Shown here piece after piece: positions 16,056-24,456 of a stretch of DNA of 64,000 bases. Within the stretch, counting starts at the first letter, position 1. The number at the start of each line of letters is the position of its first letter. The stretch comes from Streptomyces sp. R44 (lineage in GTDB: Bacteria; Actinomycetota; Actinomycetes; Streptomycetales; Streptomycetaceae), in assembly GCF_041053105.1 (NCBI RefSeq), contig NZ_CP163444.1:4898001-4962000 (forward strand). Direction: 5' to 3'. The notes under the pieces were generated by a model that did no database searches, was not told the DNA's origin, and saw nothing but the letters and a program-made list of their open reading frames with translations. The position numbers and the translations under genes were made by a program.

Positions 16056-17185
16056 GCACCCTCATCGATTCCCCCGAGCACACCGCGCTGCGCGCCGCCG
16101 TCTCCGCGCTCGGCCACCGCCACGGCCCCGGCTTCGACCGGGCCGAGCTGTGGGCCGAGGCGGGCAAGCTCGGCTACCTGGGCGTGAACCTCCCCGAGGA
16201 GTACGGCGGCGGGGGCGGCGGCATGGCCGAGCTGTCGATCGTCCTGGAGGAGGCGGGCGCGGCCGGCGCGCCGCTGCTCATGATGGTCGTCTCGCCCGCG
16301 ATCTGCGGCACGGTCATCGCCCGCTTCGGGACGGAGGAGCAGAAGCGGGCGTGGCTGCCGGGGCTCGCGGACGGTTCGAGGACGATGGCGTTCGGGATCA
16401 CGGAGCCCGACGCGGGCTCGAACTCGCACCGCATCACGACCACGGCCACGCGCACGGAGGAGGGCTGGGTCCTGAACGGGCGGAAGGTCTTCGTCTCGGG
16501 CGTGGACATCGCGGATGCGACGCTGATCGTGGGCCGCACGTCGGACGCCCGCACGGGCAGCCTGAAGCCCTGCCTCTTCATCGTCCCGCGCGACGCCCCC
16601 GGTTTTGAGCGCCGTCACATCGAGATGGAACTGGACGCGAACGAGAAGCAGTTCGAGCTGACCCTCGACGATGTGCACCTCCCCTCCGAGGCGCTGGTCG
16701 GCGACGAGGACGCGGGGCTGCTGCAGCTCTTCGCGGGCCTGAACCCGGAGCGGATCATGACGGCGGCCTTCGCGATCGGAATGGGCCGGTACGCCCTCGC
16801 GCAGGCGGTGAAGTACGCGAAGGAGCGCCAGGTCTGGAAGGCCCCGATCGGCGCCCACCAGGCCATCGCCCACCCGCTCGCCCAGGCCCACATCGAGCTC
16901 GAACTGGCCCGCCTGATGATGGCGAAGGCGGCGCACCTCTACGACGCGGGCGACGACATGGGCGCGGGCGAGGCCGCGAACATGGCGAAGTACGCGGCGG
17001 CGGAGGCCTGCGTGAAGGCCGTGGACACCGCCGTCCACACCCTCGGCGGCAACGGCCTCACCAAGGAGTTCGGCCTGGCCCGCCTGGTCACGGCGGCCCG
17101 GGTGGCGAGGATCGCGCCCGTCAGCCGGGAGATGATCCTGAACTACGTCTCCCACCAGACGCTGGGCCTGCCCAAGTCGTACTGA
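16052..17185 (+). CDS. Acyl-CoA dehydrogenase
   Basis: 377-residue FAD enzyme that introduces the alpha-beta double bond into an acyl-CoA. Visible signatures are FGITEPDAGSNSHRITTTAT near residue 115 (FAD and substrate contacts), the middle beta domain, and the helical C-terminal domain with HTLGGNGLTKEFGLARLV. ATG overlaps the previous stop (ATGA at 16052-16055), so it is translated with the carboxylase. With the carboxylase genes it gives the usual order dehydrogenase then carboxylase of leucine-type or citronellyl-type degradation. Its last 43 bases overlap the convergent Spo0M-like gene. Confidence 0.92.
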   Translation: MSTLIDSPEHTALRAAVSALGHRHGPGFDRAELWAEAGKLGYLGVNLPEEYGGGGGGMAELSIVLEEAGAAGAPLLMMVVSPAICGTVIARFGTEEQKRAWLPGLADGSRTMAFGITEPDAGSNSHRITTTATRTEEGWVLNGRKVFVSGVDIADATLIVGRTSDARTGSLKPCLFIVPRDAPGFERRHIEMELDANEKQFELTLDDVHLPSEALVGDEDAGLLQLFAGLNPERIMTAAFAIGMGRYALAQAVKYAKERQVWKAPIGAHQAIAHPLAQAHIELELARLMMAKAAHLYDAGDDMGAGEAANMAKYAAAEACVKAVDTAVHTLGGNGLTKEFGLARLVTAARVARIAPVSREMILNYVSHQTLGLPKSY

Positions 17186-18012
17186 GCGAGCCGGGGGTCC
17201 TCGCGCTCCTCGGGCAGGGCGGCGACCTCGTCGATCCACTGCCGGACCTTCGCCTCGAAGTCGACCTGGCCGACCTCGTGGTGGGCGGCCGTGACGTACG
17301 CGCAGGGCGGCTTCTCGTTCCATCTCTTCTGGAAGAAAGCCGCCTTGCGGACGTAGATCTCGCTCCCCACCGCGTTGGTGTGGAAGGTGACCTCCAGGTG
17401 CTGCGGGCGGTCCGAGCGGGTCGCGGCCTGCGAGTCGATCAGGCGGAAGCTCTGCCGCAGGGAGAAGTGGCGCTCGGCGCGCGGAATGTCGCCCAGTTCG
17501 TCGATCTGCGCGCTGCTGCAGCTGTAGCCCGCGGCGGCGAAGGCGTCGAGGACGGTCTCGTGCAGCGGCGTCGCGCCGACGCGCAGGGGGTCGCTGTCCG
17601 TCCGTTCCTCGATGCCGTCGGCCTCGACCTCGGTGTACGCGGCCAGCCGCACCCCGTCGAGCCGCTTCCCGTGCACCTCGGAGACGGGGGTCTCCCACTT
17701 CAGCCGGTACTCGAGCGACACCCGCCGCTCCTGGCCCTTCCCGACGGTGAGCGTGCCGGTGCCGAGGAAGAGCGAGAACACGTAGCCCGAATCCGTGTCC
17801 ACCTCTGCGTTCTTGCCGAGCGCGGGCGACGTGTTGGCGACGAGCTTCACCTTCACGACCCGAACCCGCACGTCACGTTCGGGTGCGCGCAGCACGACCT
17901 CTCCGCGCAGCAGGCCGCCCGGCTGCACCGGCTCGTCGGGTATGACGGTGTCGACCATCAACGGAATCCCGCTGCTGTCCCCGCCCTTGCCCCACAGTCT
18001 CTTGAACACCAT
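17143..18012 (-). CDS. Sporulation protein Spo0M-like
   Basis: 289 residues of the Spo0M/SpoOM family, cytoplasmic arrestin-like beta-sandwich proteins linked to sporulation or cell-stage control in Bacillus and widespread in streptomycetes. Features: MVDTVIPDEPVQPGGLLRGEV near residue 20 and VLDAFAAAGYSCSSAQ near 155. Full length for actinobacterial members. ATG 18012 is the first start. It stands alone as a transcription unit, convergent with the carboxylase operon. Confidence 0.85.
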   Translation of the reverse strand: MVFKRLWGKGGDSSGIPLMVDTVIPDEPVQPGGLLRGEVVLRAPERDVRVRVVKVKLVANTSPALGKNAEVDTDSGYVFSLFLGTGTLTVGKGQERRVSLEYRLKWETPVSEVHGKRLDGVRLAAYTEVEADGIEERTDSDPLRVGATPLHETVLDAFAAAGYSCSSAQIDELGDIPRAERHFSLRQSFRLIDSQAATRSDRPQHLEVTFHTNAVGSEIYVRKAAFFQKRWNEKPPCAYVTAAHHEVGQVDFEAKVRQWIDEVAALPEEREDPRLAQYDLGRPSVWWET

Positions 18013-18152
18013 GGGCGCAGGCTAACGGCCGTCGGCTCCGCGGGGTACGCCCCGCTTCTGGCACAGTCCGGAGTCGATTCCGTACAGAGGGGCATCAGTT
18101 GTGAACATTCTGTGTACGATCCGGGTCACTTGACTACCGCTCAGGAGCCTCC

Positions 18153-18743
18153 GTGTACCCGCCGCCCCACCCGTACCAGCCCGCCCCGATGCCCGTCCGG
18201 CGGCGCTGGTGGCAGCATCCCGCCCTGATCATCACCCTGTTGGTGATCCTCCCGCCGGCGGGCATAGCCCTGACCTGGACGAGCCGGTGGGGTCGGACGC
18301 AGAAGATCGTCGCGACCGTCCTGTCGGGCCTGTGGTTCCTGCTGTTCGCCCTGAGCGACCCGCCGGAGGAGAAGGGCGGGACCGACCCCAAGCCGGCCAC
18401 CTCGGCCACGGCGACCCCCACGCCCGGGGCCACCACCGAGCCGACCCCGACGACGGCTCCCACGACGGAGCCCACGCCGACGCCCGAGCCCACGTCCGCG
18501 ACGCCCGTGCCGACGACCGAGGCGCCGACGCCCACCCCCACGCCCAAGCGCACCCCGGCGCCGCGCCCGTCGACCCAGCAGCCGGAGACCGCCGAACCCA
18601 GCGCGACGGCAGACGAGTCGAACGTCTACTACGAGAACTGCACGGCCGTCCGCGCCGCCGGCGCCGCCCCCATCCACCGAGGCGACCCGGGCTACAGCAG
18701 GAAGCTGGACCGCGACGGCGACGGCGTGGCCTGCGAGGGCTGA
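18153..18743 (+). CDS. Membrane-anchored excalibur calcium-binding domain protein
   Basis: 196 residues: a short cytoplasmic start, two membrane helices (about 24-42 and 52-68), a long Pro/Thr linker (70-145) and a C-terminal excalibur motif DRDGDGVACEG typical of extracellular Ca2+-binding domains in Gram-positive surface proteins. GTG 18153 has AGGAG 8 bases upstream. The enzyme partner, if any, is not evident. Monocistronic, ending in a strong hairpin. Confidence 0.8.
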   Translation: MYPPPHPYQPAPMPVRRRWWQHPALIITLLVILPPAGIALTWTSRWGRTQKIVATVLSGLWFLLFALSDPPEEKGGTDPKPATSATATPTPGATTEPTPTTAPTTEPTPTPEPTSATPVPTTEAPTPTPTPKRTPAPRPSTQQPETAEPSATADESNVYYENCTAVRAAGAAPIHRGDPGYSRKLDRDGDGVACEG

Positions 18744-18761
18744 GCCACGCCGAGACGTTCT

Positions 18762-18798
18762 CCGACGGCCCGCTCCTCCTCGGAGGGCGGGCCGTCGG
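18762..18798 (+). terminator. Hairpin terminator after the excalibur gene
   Basis: A 12-base perfect stem, CCGACGGCCCGC (18762-18773) with GCGGGCCGTCGG (18787-18798), lies 19 bases after the stop. Confidence 0.75.
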
Positions 18799-18811
18799 CC
18801 GTCCCCCGAAT

Positions 18812-18853
18812 CATGCAAGCATGCTTGATTGTTTTCCGGGGTACTGACAAGGT
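18812..18853 (+). promoter_or_regulatory. Promoter and probable TetR operator of the ligase operon
   Basis: GCAAGCATGCTTGATTGTTT (18815-18834) matches the site before the carboxylase operon at 19 of 20 bases. The core CAAGCATGCTTG is a perfect palindrome and overlaps a possible -35 TTGATT (18825-18830), with CAAGGT 17 bases later as a possible -10. Confidence 0.55.
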
Positions 18854-18931
18854 CTCCCCAAGTACCGCCCGCAGCAGCGATCCTGAGCAGCGATCCTGGC
18901 GATCACCTTCCACCTCTCCCAGGGGGCCAGC

Positions 18932-20509
18932 ATGGTGTTCCACAGCGCGTACGAGCCCGTTCCCACCGTCTCCCTCCCCATCCACGACGCCGTCCTCGGG
19001 CGCGCCGCCGCATGGGCGGACACGCCCGCGCTGATCGACGGGGCCGGGGAGCTCAGCCTCACGTACGGGCAGGTCGACGCGTTCCACCGGAAGGTCGCCG
19101 CCGGGCTCGCCGAGGCCGGGGTGCGGAAGGGCGACGTCCTCGCCCTGCACAGCCCCAACACCGTGCTGTTCCCCATCGCCTTCTACGCCGCCACGCGCGC
19201 GGGTGCCGCCGTCACCACCGTCCATCCGCTCGCCACGCCCGAGGAGTTCGCCAAGCAGCTCCGCGACTCCTCCGCACGGTGGATCGTGACCGTGTCCCCG
19301 CTGCTCGCCGCCGCCCGCGCCGCCGCCGAACTCGCCGGCGGGATCGAGGAGATCCTCGTCTGCGACCGGGCCGACGAGGGGGAGGGCGTGCGGTCGCTCC
19401 AGGACTTCCTCGGCTCCACCGGGCCCGTACCCGATGCCGACCTCGACCCCGAGCAGGACGTGGCGGCGCTGCCGTACTCCTCGGGGACCACCGGCACACC
19501 CAAGGGCGTGATGCTCACCCACGCCTCCATCGCCACCAACCTGGCGCAGCTGGAGCCCGTCATCCCGATGGGCCCCGGCGACCGGATCCTCGCCGTCCTC
19601 CCCTTCTTCCACATCTACGGGCTCACCGCCCTCATGAACGCGCCCCTCCGCTCCGGCGCCACCGTCGTCGTCCTGCCCCGCTTCGAGCTCGACACCTTCC
19701 TCGGCGCCATCCAGAAGCACCGCATCAACGGGCTGTACGTCGCCCCGCCGATCGTCCTCGCCCTCGCCAAGCACCCGGCCGTCGCCGACTACGACCTGTC
19801 CTCCCTGGAGTACATCGTCAGCGCCGCCGCCCCCCTCGACGCCGCCCTCGCCGAGGCCTGCTCGGCCCGGCTCGGCCTCCCGCCGGTCAGCCAGGCCTAC
19901 GGGATGACGGAGCTGTCGCCCGGCACCCACGTCGTCCCGCTCGACGCCCCGGCGCCCCCGCCCGGCACCGTCGGCAGGCTCCTGCCCTCCACCGAGATGC
20001 GGATCCTCTCCCTCGACGACCCCGCCAAGGACGCCGCGCCCGGCGAGGAGGGCGAGATCGCCATCCGCGGCCCCCAGGTCATGAAGGGCTACCTCGGCCG
20101 CCCCGACGCCACCGCCGCCATGATCGACACCGACGGCTGGGTGCACACCGGCGACATCGGCCGCGTCGACGGGGACGGCTGGCTCTTCGTCGTCGACCGC
20201 GTCAAGGAACTCATCAAGTACAAGGGCTTCCAGGTCGCCCCCGCCGAACTCGAAGCGCTCCTCCTCACCCACGAGGGCATCGCCGACGCCGCCGTCATCG
20301 GCGTCACCGACACCGACGGCACCGAGATCCCCAAGGCCTTCGTCGTCCGCCAGCCCGCCGCACCCGGCCTCACCGCCGAGGACGTCATCGCCCACGTCGC
20401 CGCCCGGGTCTCCCCGTACAAGAAGGTCCGCGCCGTGGAGTTCATCGACACCGTGCCCCGGGCAGCGTCCGGGAAGATCCTCCGAAGGGAACTGAGGGAC
20501 CGCGCATGA
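18932..20509 (+). CDS. AMP-forming acyl/aryl-CoA ligase (4-coumarate-CoA ligase family)
   Basis: 525 residues. It should activate a carboxylic acid with ATP and CoA. The P-loop is YSSGTTGTPKGVMLTH near residue 187; the A5 motif is QAYGMTELSPGTH near 322; A8 is DRVKELIKYKGFQV near 423; the catalytic Lys is in PRAASGKILRREL near the C-terminus. ATG 18932 follows AGGGGG. It is translationally coupled to an enoyl-CoA hydratase gene and then a TetR gene, a fatty or branched acid catabolic module. The shared operator suggests it feeds the carboxylase operon at 9.8-17.2 kb. Confidence 0.9.
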   Translation: MVFHSAYEPVPTVSLPIHDAVLGRAAAWADTPALIDGAGELSLTYGQVDAFHRKVAAGLAEAGVRKGDVLALHSPNTVLFPIAFYAATRAGAAVTTVHPLATPEEFAKQLRDSSARWIVTVSPLLAAARAAAELAGGIEEILVCDRADEGEGVRSLQDFLGSTGPVPDADLDPEQDVAALPYSSGTTGTPKGVMLTHASIATNLAQLEPVIPMGPGDRILAVLPFFHIYGLTALMNAPLRSGATVVVLPRFELDTFLGAIQKHRINGLYVAPPIVLALAKHPAVADYDLSSLEYIVSAAAPLDAALAEACSARLGLPPVSQAYGMTELSPGTHVVPLDAPAPPPGTVGRLLPSTEMRILSLDDPAKDAAPGEEGEIAIRGPQVMKGYLGRPDATAAMIDTDGWVHTGDIGRVDGDGWLFVVDRVKELIKYKGFQVAPAELEALLLTHEGIADAAVIGVTDTDGTEIPKAFVVRQPAAPGLTAEDVIAHVAARVSPYKKVRAVEFIDTVPRAASGKILRRELRDRA

Positions 20510-21240
20510 GCCAGCCGCTGATCGACGTCACCGAGGAGCGGGGCATCACCACCCTCGCCCTGGACTCCCCGCACACCCGCAACGCGCTCTCCGCCCCGCT
20601 CGTCGCCGAACTCGCCGACGCGCTCACCGCCTGCGGCAAGGACCCGGCCGTCCGGGCCGTCGTCCTCACCCACACCGGCTCCACGTTCAGCGCCGGCGCC
20701 GACCTGAAGGCCCCGCCCAGCCCGTACGCCTTCGTCGACCTGCTCCGGCAGATCGTCGAGCTCCCGAAACCCGTCGTCGCCCACGTCACCGCCGGCAGCC
20801 ACACCCGCGCCGGCGGCCTCGGCCTGCTCGGCGCGGCCGACATCGTGGTGGCGGGGGAGGGAGCGGACTTCGCGCTCACGGAGGTACGGATCGGGGTCGC
20901 GCCCGCCGTCATCTCGCTCACCCTGCTCCCCCGGCTGGAACCGCGCGCGGCCGCCCGGCACTACCTTACGGGCGAGCGGTTCGGGGTCCGCGAGGCCGTC
21001 GCGATGGGTCTGGTGACGGCCGGGGCGGAGGAACTCGACACCATCCTCGACTCCCTCCGCGCCGGCTCCCCGCAGGGCCTGCGGGAGGCGAAACGACTGG
21101 TCACCGCTAGAGTCCTGGAGACCTTCGAACGCGACGCGGAGGACCTGGTGCAGAGGTCGGCCACGCTCTTCGCCTCCGCCGAGGCGCGCGAGGGGATGAC
21201 GGCCTTCCTCGAACGACGGGACCCCGCATGGCGGCTCTGA
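20506..21240 (+). CDS. Enoyl-CoA hydratase/isomerase family protein
   Basis: 244-residue crotonase-fold protein, slightly short for the family (about 260). The oxyanion-hole segments are SAGADLKAPP near residue 63 and HTRAGGLGLLGAADIVVAGE near 100. The standard catalytic Glu positions are not clearly conserved, so it could be a lyase or hydrolase variant. ATG overlaps the ligase stop (ATGA) and its end overlaps the TetR start by 13 bases, so three genes form one operon. It probably hydrates the product of a carboxylated or unsaturated acyl-CoA. Confidence 0.88.
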   Translation: MSQPLIDVTEERGITTLALDSPHTRNALSAPLVAELADALTACGKDPAVRAVVLTHTGSTFSAGADLKAPPSPYAFVDLLRQIVELPKPVVAHVTAGSHTRAGGLGLLGAADIVVAGEGADFALTEVRIGVAPAVISLTLLPRLEPRAAARHYLTGERFGVREAVAMGLVTAGAEELDTILDSLRAGSPQGLREAKRLVTARVLETFERDAEDLVQRSATLFASAEAREGMTAFLERRDPAWRL

Positions 21241-21827
21241 CCGCGCCCAAGCCCGACCGGAACCCCAAGCAGGACCGCAGCCGTGCCACCCGGCAGCGGC
21301 TGCTCGAAGCCGCCGTGTCCTGCCTCGCCGAGCACGGCTGGGCCGGCTCCACGGTCGCCGTCGTCGCCGAACGCGCCGGCGTCTCCCGGGGCGCCGCCCA
21401 GCACCACTTCCCCACCCGCGAGGACCTGTTCACGGCGGCGGTCGAGTACGTCGCCGAGGAGCGTTCGCAGGCGCTGCGGGCGGTCCGCACGGACGACCGC
21501 GAACAGGCCGTCGCCGCCCTCGTCGGCCTCTACACCGGGCCCCTCTTCCGGGCCGCGCTCCACCTGTGGGTCGCCGCGTCCGGCGAGGAGCAGCTCCGCG
21601 AGCGGGTCACCGAGCTGGAGGCCCGCGTCGGCCGCGAGTCCCACCGCGTCGCCGTCGAGGTCCTGGGCGCCGACGAGTCACGGCCCGGCGTCCGCGAGAC
21701 CGTCCAGGGCCTCCTGGACATGGCCCGCGGCCTGGGCCTCGCCACCCTCCTGACGGACGACCGCGCCCGCCGGGAACGGGTGGTGTCCCAGTGGGCGCGG
21801 CTGGTGAGCGAGGCGCTGAGCGACTAG
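21228..21827 (+). CDS. TetR-family regulator of the ligase/hydratase operon
   Basis: 199 residues; HTH at about 20-65 (STVAVVAERAGVSRGAAQHHF). The GAAQHHF form is typical of TetR regulators near acyl-CoA catabolic genes. It is the last gene of the operon whose promoter contains the CAAGCATGCTTG palindrome; I infer that it binds this site and the matching one at 9769-9788, relieved by an acyl-CoA ligand. Confidence 0.85.
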   Translation: MAALTAPKPDRNPKQDRSRATRQRLLEAAVSCLAEHGWAGSTVAVVAERAGVSRGAAQHHFPTREDLFTAAVEYVAEERSQALRAVRTDDREQAVAALVGLYTGPLFRAALHLWVAASGEEQLRERVTELEARVGRESHRVAVEVLGADESRPGVRETVQGLLDMARGLGLATLLTDDRARRERVVSQWARLVSEALSD

Positions 21828-21903
21828 GGCCGGTCCTTCGGATCGGGCCCGCGACCCGGCATGCCCCGAAAGACAGGCCCTGGAGGCCAGGGGGCGGCCC
21901 GGA

Positions 21904-22941
21904 TCAGACGCCCGGAATGGCGCGCGCCCGGAAGGCGTCCCGTACGGCCGCGGCGGCCTGCGTCCCGTACATCTTCTGCGCCGTCGCGACCGTCGTCAGG
22001 GCCGCGTCCTTGAAGCTGGTGTCGGCGGCGAAGCCGAACTGCGCGTTCACGATGATCCGGTCGGCCGTGCGGGCGCCGAGCTTGTTCCGGATGTCGAAGA
22101 GCGCGCGGGACCAGATCTCGCCGTCCGCGTGCACCTCGCCCGCCCAGTCCGCGTAGGTCTTGGTGCCGTCGATCCGGCGCAGGCAGTGCGGGGCCGCGCT
22201 GTAGCCGGTCGAGTCCCAGTCGGCGACGCAGGCCAGGTCGGTCTTCATCGGCCAGCCGTACTTGGAGACCGCGTTCGTGCCGACCTCCACCGCCAGGTAG
22301 TCGCCGAAGGCCTCGCCGATCGCGCCGGCCTCCGCGGAGGTGCCGAAGCCGGGGACCTGGGCGTTGTGCACCGCGTGGCCGTACTCGTGGACGATCACCT
22401 CGGCGTCCTCGGCGTCGTCCACGCCGCCCTTGCCGAAGCGGATCTCGGCCTTCTTGTCGGTGAAGAAGGAGTTGTCGGCACCCCACTGGTTGAGGCGGAC
22501 CGGCTGCACCCGGTCGTTCGCCCCGCGCAGCTCGGAGCCGAAGCCGAGGCCCTGGAGGTACTCCTGCGCCTCGTTGACCCAGAAGTACGCCATGACCTGC
22601 TCGAACTCGTCGTCCGAGCGGTCGAACGAGGCGGCGTCGGCCGCCTTCGCGGGGTTGCCGGTCTCCGAGCGGACGGCGGCCCACTTCCCCGACAGGGCGC
22701 CGCTCGCGTCGAGGTTGCGGAGCGCGACCGTGGCGTACGCGGACGCGGGGACGTCGCTCACCGCGTCCTTGTGGTCGGTGAGGGACTGGTCGCCCGAGGA
22801 CTGGACCGGGTTCACCATGAAGACGCGGGCCTGCGGCGCGGTGGCCGCGGAGGCCCCCGCGGACGGGAGCAGCGCCGCGGTGGCGGTGGCCACGGTGACG
22901 GCGGCCGCGGCGACCAGGCCACGAGAGGTGCGGCGGGTCAT
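21904..22941 (-). CDS. Secreted zinc metallopeptidase (gluzincin, M4/M36-like)
   Basis: 345 residues with a Tat- or Sec-type signal peptide (RRTSRG, hydrophobic stretch, Ala-rich cleavage near residue 32). The catalytic motif is HEYGH (residues 185-189) and the third zinc ligand is Glu210 in GAIGEAFGD. It should be exported and degrade proteins or peptides. No PPC or other C-terminal substrate-binding domain is present, and there is no long propeptide, so it is compact for the group. ATG 22941 is preferred because AGGAGG lies six bases upstream; an ATG two codons earlier abuts that site. Confidence 0.88.
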   Translation of the reverse strand: MTRRTSRGLVAAAAVTVATATAALLPSAGASAATAPQARVFMVNPVQSSGDQSLTDHKDAVSDVPASAYATVALRNLDASGALSGKWAAVRSETGNPAKAADAASFDRSDDEFEQVMAYFWVNEAQEYLQGLGFGSELRGANDRVQPVRLNQWGADNSFFTDKKAEIRFGKGGVDDAEDAEVIVHEYGHAVHNAQVPGFGTSAEAGAIGEAFGDYLAVEVGTNAVSKYGWPMKTDLACVADWDSTGYSAAPHCLRRIDGTKTYADWAGEVHADGEIWSRALFDIRNKLGARTADRIIVNAQFGFAADTSFKDAALTTVATAQKMYGTQAAAAVRDAFRARAIPGV

Positions 22942-23110
22942 GGACATCCTCCTGCGATGGGATGCTGCGACGGGAAGCATGGCGTGTACGCAACATGCGT
23001 GGCGGCGATCTTCGCGTAGACCCGCCACTTTGAACAGACTTTGAGCCATCCAGGAGCCGGACGTGACGCGGGCCACAGTCGCCCGCTCACGCCCGCAGTA
23101 CGCTGACTCC

Positions 23111-23185
23111 ATGCCTCTGCTCGTACGCCGTCGCCACGTGGACTACGTCCGCGTCACGAGCATGGGCTGTCGCCGCTCCGCCTGA
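23111..23185 (+). CDS. 24-residue leader peptide upstream of the 2OG oxygenase
   Basis: A short ORF starting MPLLVRRRHVDYVRV and ending MGCRRSA. It has the RRRHVD core of the actinobacterial putative leader peptides often found before sulfur-assimilation genes and annotated as attenuation leaders. It ends 125 bases before the oxygenase start. It carries one Cys codon near the end, so cysteine-linked attenuation is possible but not shown; I did not find a clear terminator/antiterminator pair by eye. Confidence 0.6.
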   Translation: MPLLVRRRHVDYVRVTSMGCRRSA

Positions 23186-23310
23186 CCTTCCGGGGTACCA
23201 CTCCACACCCCTGCGGTCCCTCGTCCGAGCCCCAAGCCGACCGGCACCCGTGGCCCCCGCCCCACCCTTGGCGGCCGCCCCGGGCACCCGTACACCCCGC
23301 GGATGCATAC

Positions 23311-24354
23311 ATGACGAACAGCTCGTACTCCTCGCAGCTCCCCATCGTCGATCTCTCGGCCGCAGACCGAGACCCCCAGGCCCGGAAGCTGCTCCACGCA
23401 CAGCTCCACTCGGCCGCCCACGACGTGGGTTTCTTCCAGCTCATCGGGCACGGCATCACCCAGGCCGAGACCCAGGCCCTGACCTCGGCCATGCACGCCT
23501 TCTTCGCCCTGCCCGAGGCCGACCGGCTCGCCCTGGACAACATCAACTCGCCGCACTTCCGCGGCTACACGCGCATCGGCGACGAGCGCACCGCCGGCGC
23601 CCGCGACTGGCGCGACCAGCTCGACATCGGCGCCGAGCGGCCCGCGCGCGAACCGGCGCCCTGGGAAGCCCCGTACTGGTGGCTCGAAGGCCCCAACCAG
23701 TGGCCCGCCGCGCTCCCCGAGCTCCGTACGGCCGCCCTGCACTGGATCGACCGCCTCAGCGGCGTCGCCGAGCGGCTCCTCCACGAGCTGCTCGCCTCCA
23801 TCGGCGCGCCCGAGGACTTCTACGACGACATCTTCGGCCCGCGCGCCCACCCGCACCTCAAGCTGGTGCGCTACCCGGGCAGCAGCGGCGAGGGCGACGA
23901 CCAGGGCGTCGGCGCGCACAAGGACTACGGCTTCCTCACCCTGCTGCTCCAGGACCAGGTCGGCGGGCTCCAGGTGCAGCGCGAGGACGGGATGTTCCAC
24001 GACGTGCCGCCGCTGCCGGGAGCCTTCGTCGTCAACCTGGGCGAGCTGCTGGAGGTGGCCACGAACGGCTACCTGATCGCCACGAACCACCGGGTGGTCT
24101 CGCCGCCCGGGGCGACGGAACGATTCTCCGTGCCGTTCTTCTACAACCCGCGGCTCGACGCCCGGATCGCGCCGCTGGAGTTCCCGTTCGCGGACCGGGC
24201 CCCCGGCGTCACGACCGACCCGGCGAACCCGCTGTTCGCCGAGTACGGCCGCAACGAACTGAAGGGCAAGCTCCGCGCCCACCCGCTGACGACGGCCCGC
24301 CACCACGCGGACCTGCTGCTGCATCCGCAGGAGCAGTCGGCGCAGCTGGTGTAG
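23311..24354 (+). CDS. Isopenicillin N synthase-family 2-oxoglutarate/Fe(II) oxygenase
   Basis: 347 residues. The N-terminal DIOX_N domain (about 10-130) starts LPIVDLSAADRDPQ; the jelly-roll domain has the iron facial triad HKD (GAHKDYGFLT near residue 208) and the distal His in ATNHRVVSPP near 260, followed by the RFSVPFF co-substrate signature. It oxidises a small molecule; the substrate is unknown. The leader peptide upstream suggests control by amino-acid or sulfur supply. Stands alone, convergent with the citrate synthase gene. Confidence 0.88.
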   Translation: MTNSSYSSQLPIVDLSAADRDPQARKLLHAQLHSAAHDVGFFQLIGHGITQAETQALTSAMHAFFALPEADRLALDNINSPHFRGYTRIGDERTAGARDWRDQLDIGAERPAREPAPWEAPYWWLEGPNQWPAALPELRTAALHWIDRLSGVAERLLHELLASIGAPEDFYDDIFGPRAHPHLKLVRYPGSSGEGDDQGVGAHKDYGFLTLLLQDQVGGLQVQREDGMFHDVPPLPGAFVVNLGELLEVATNGYLIATNHRVVSPPGATERFSVPFFYNPRLDARIAPLEFPFADRAPGVTTDPANPLFAEYGRNELKGKLRAHPLTTARHHADLLLHPQEQSAQLV

Positions 24355-24456
24355 GGGGCCGGTGGGGTCGACGGGCCCCGGCGGGACGTGCGGGCCGGTG
24401 GGGTCTGGCAGGGCTGTGCGGGCTCGCCAGGCACCACCACCGGCTCCTTGCCGCGA

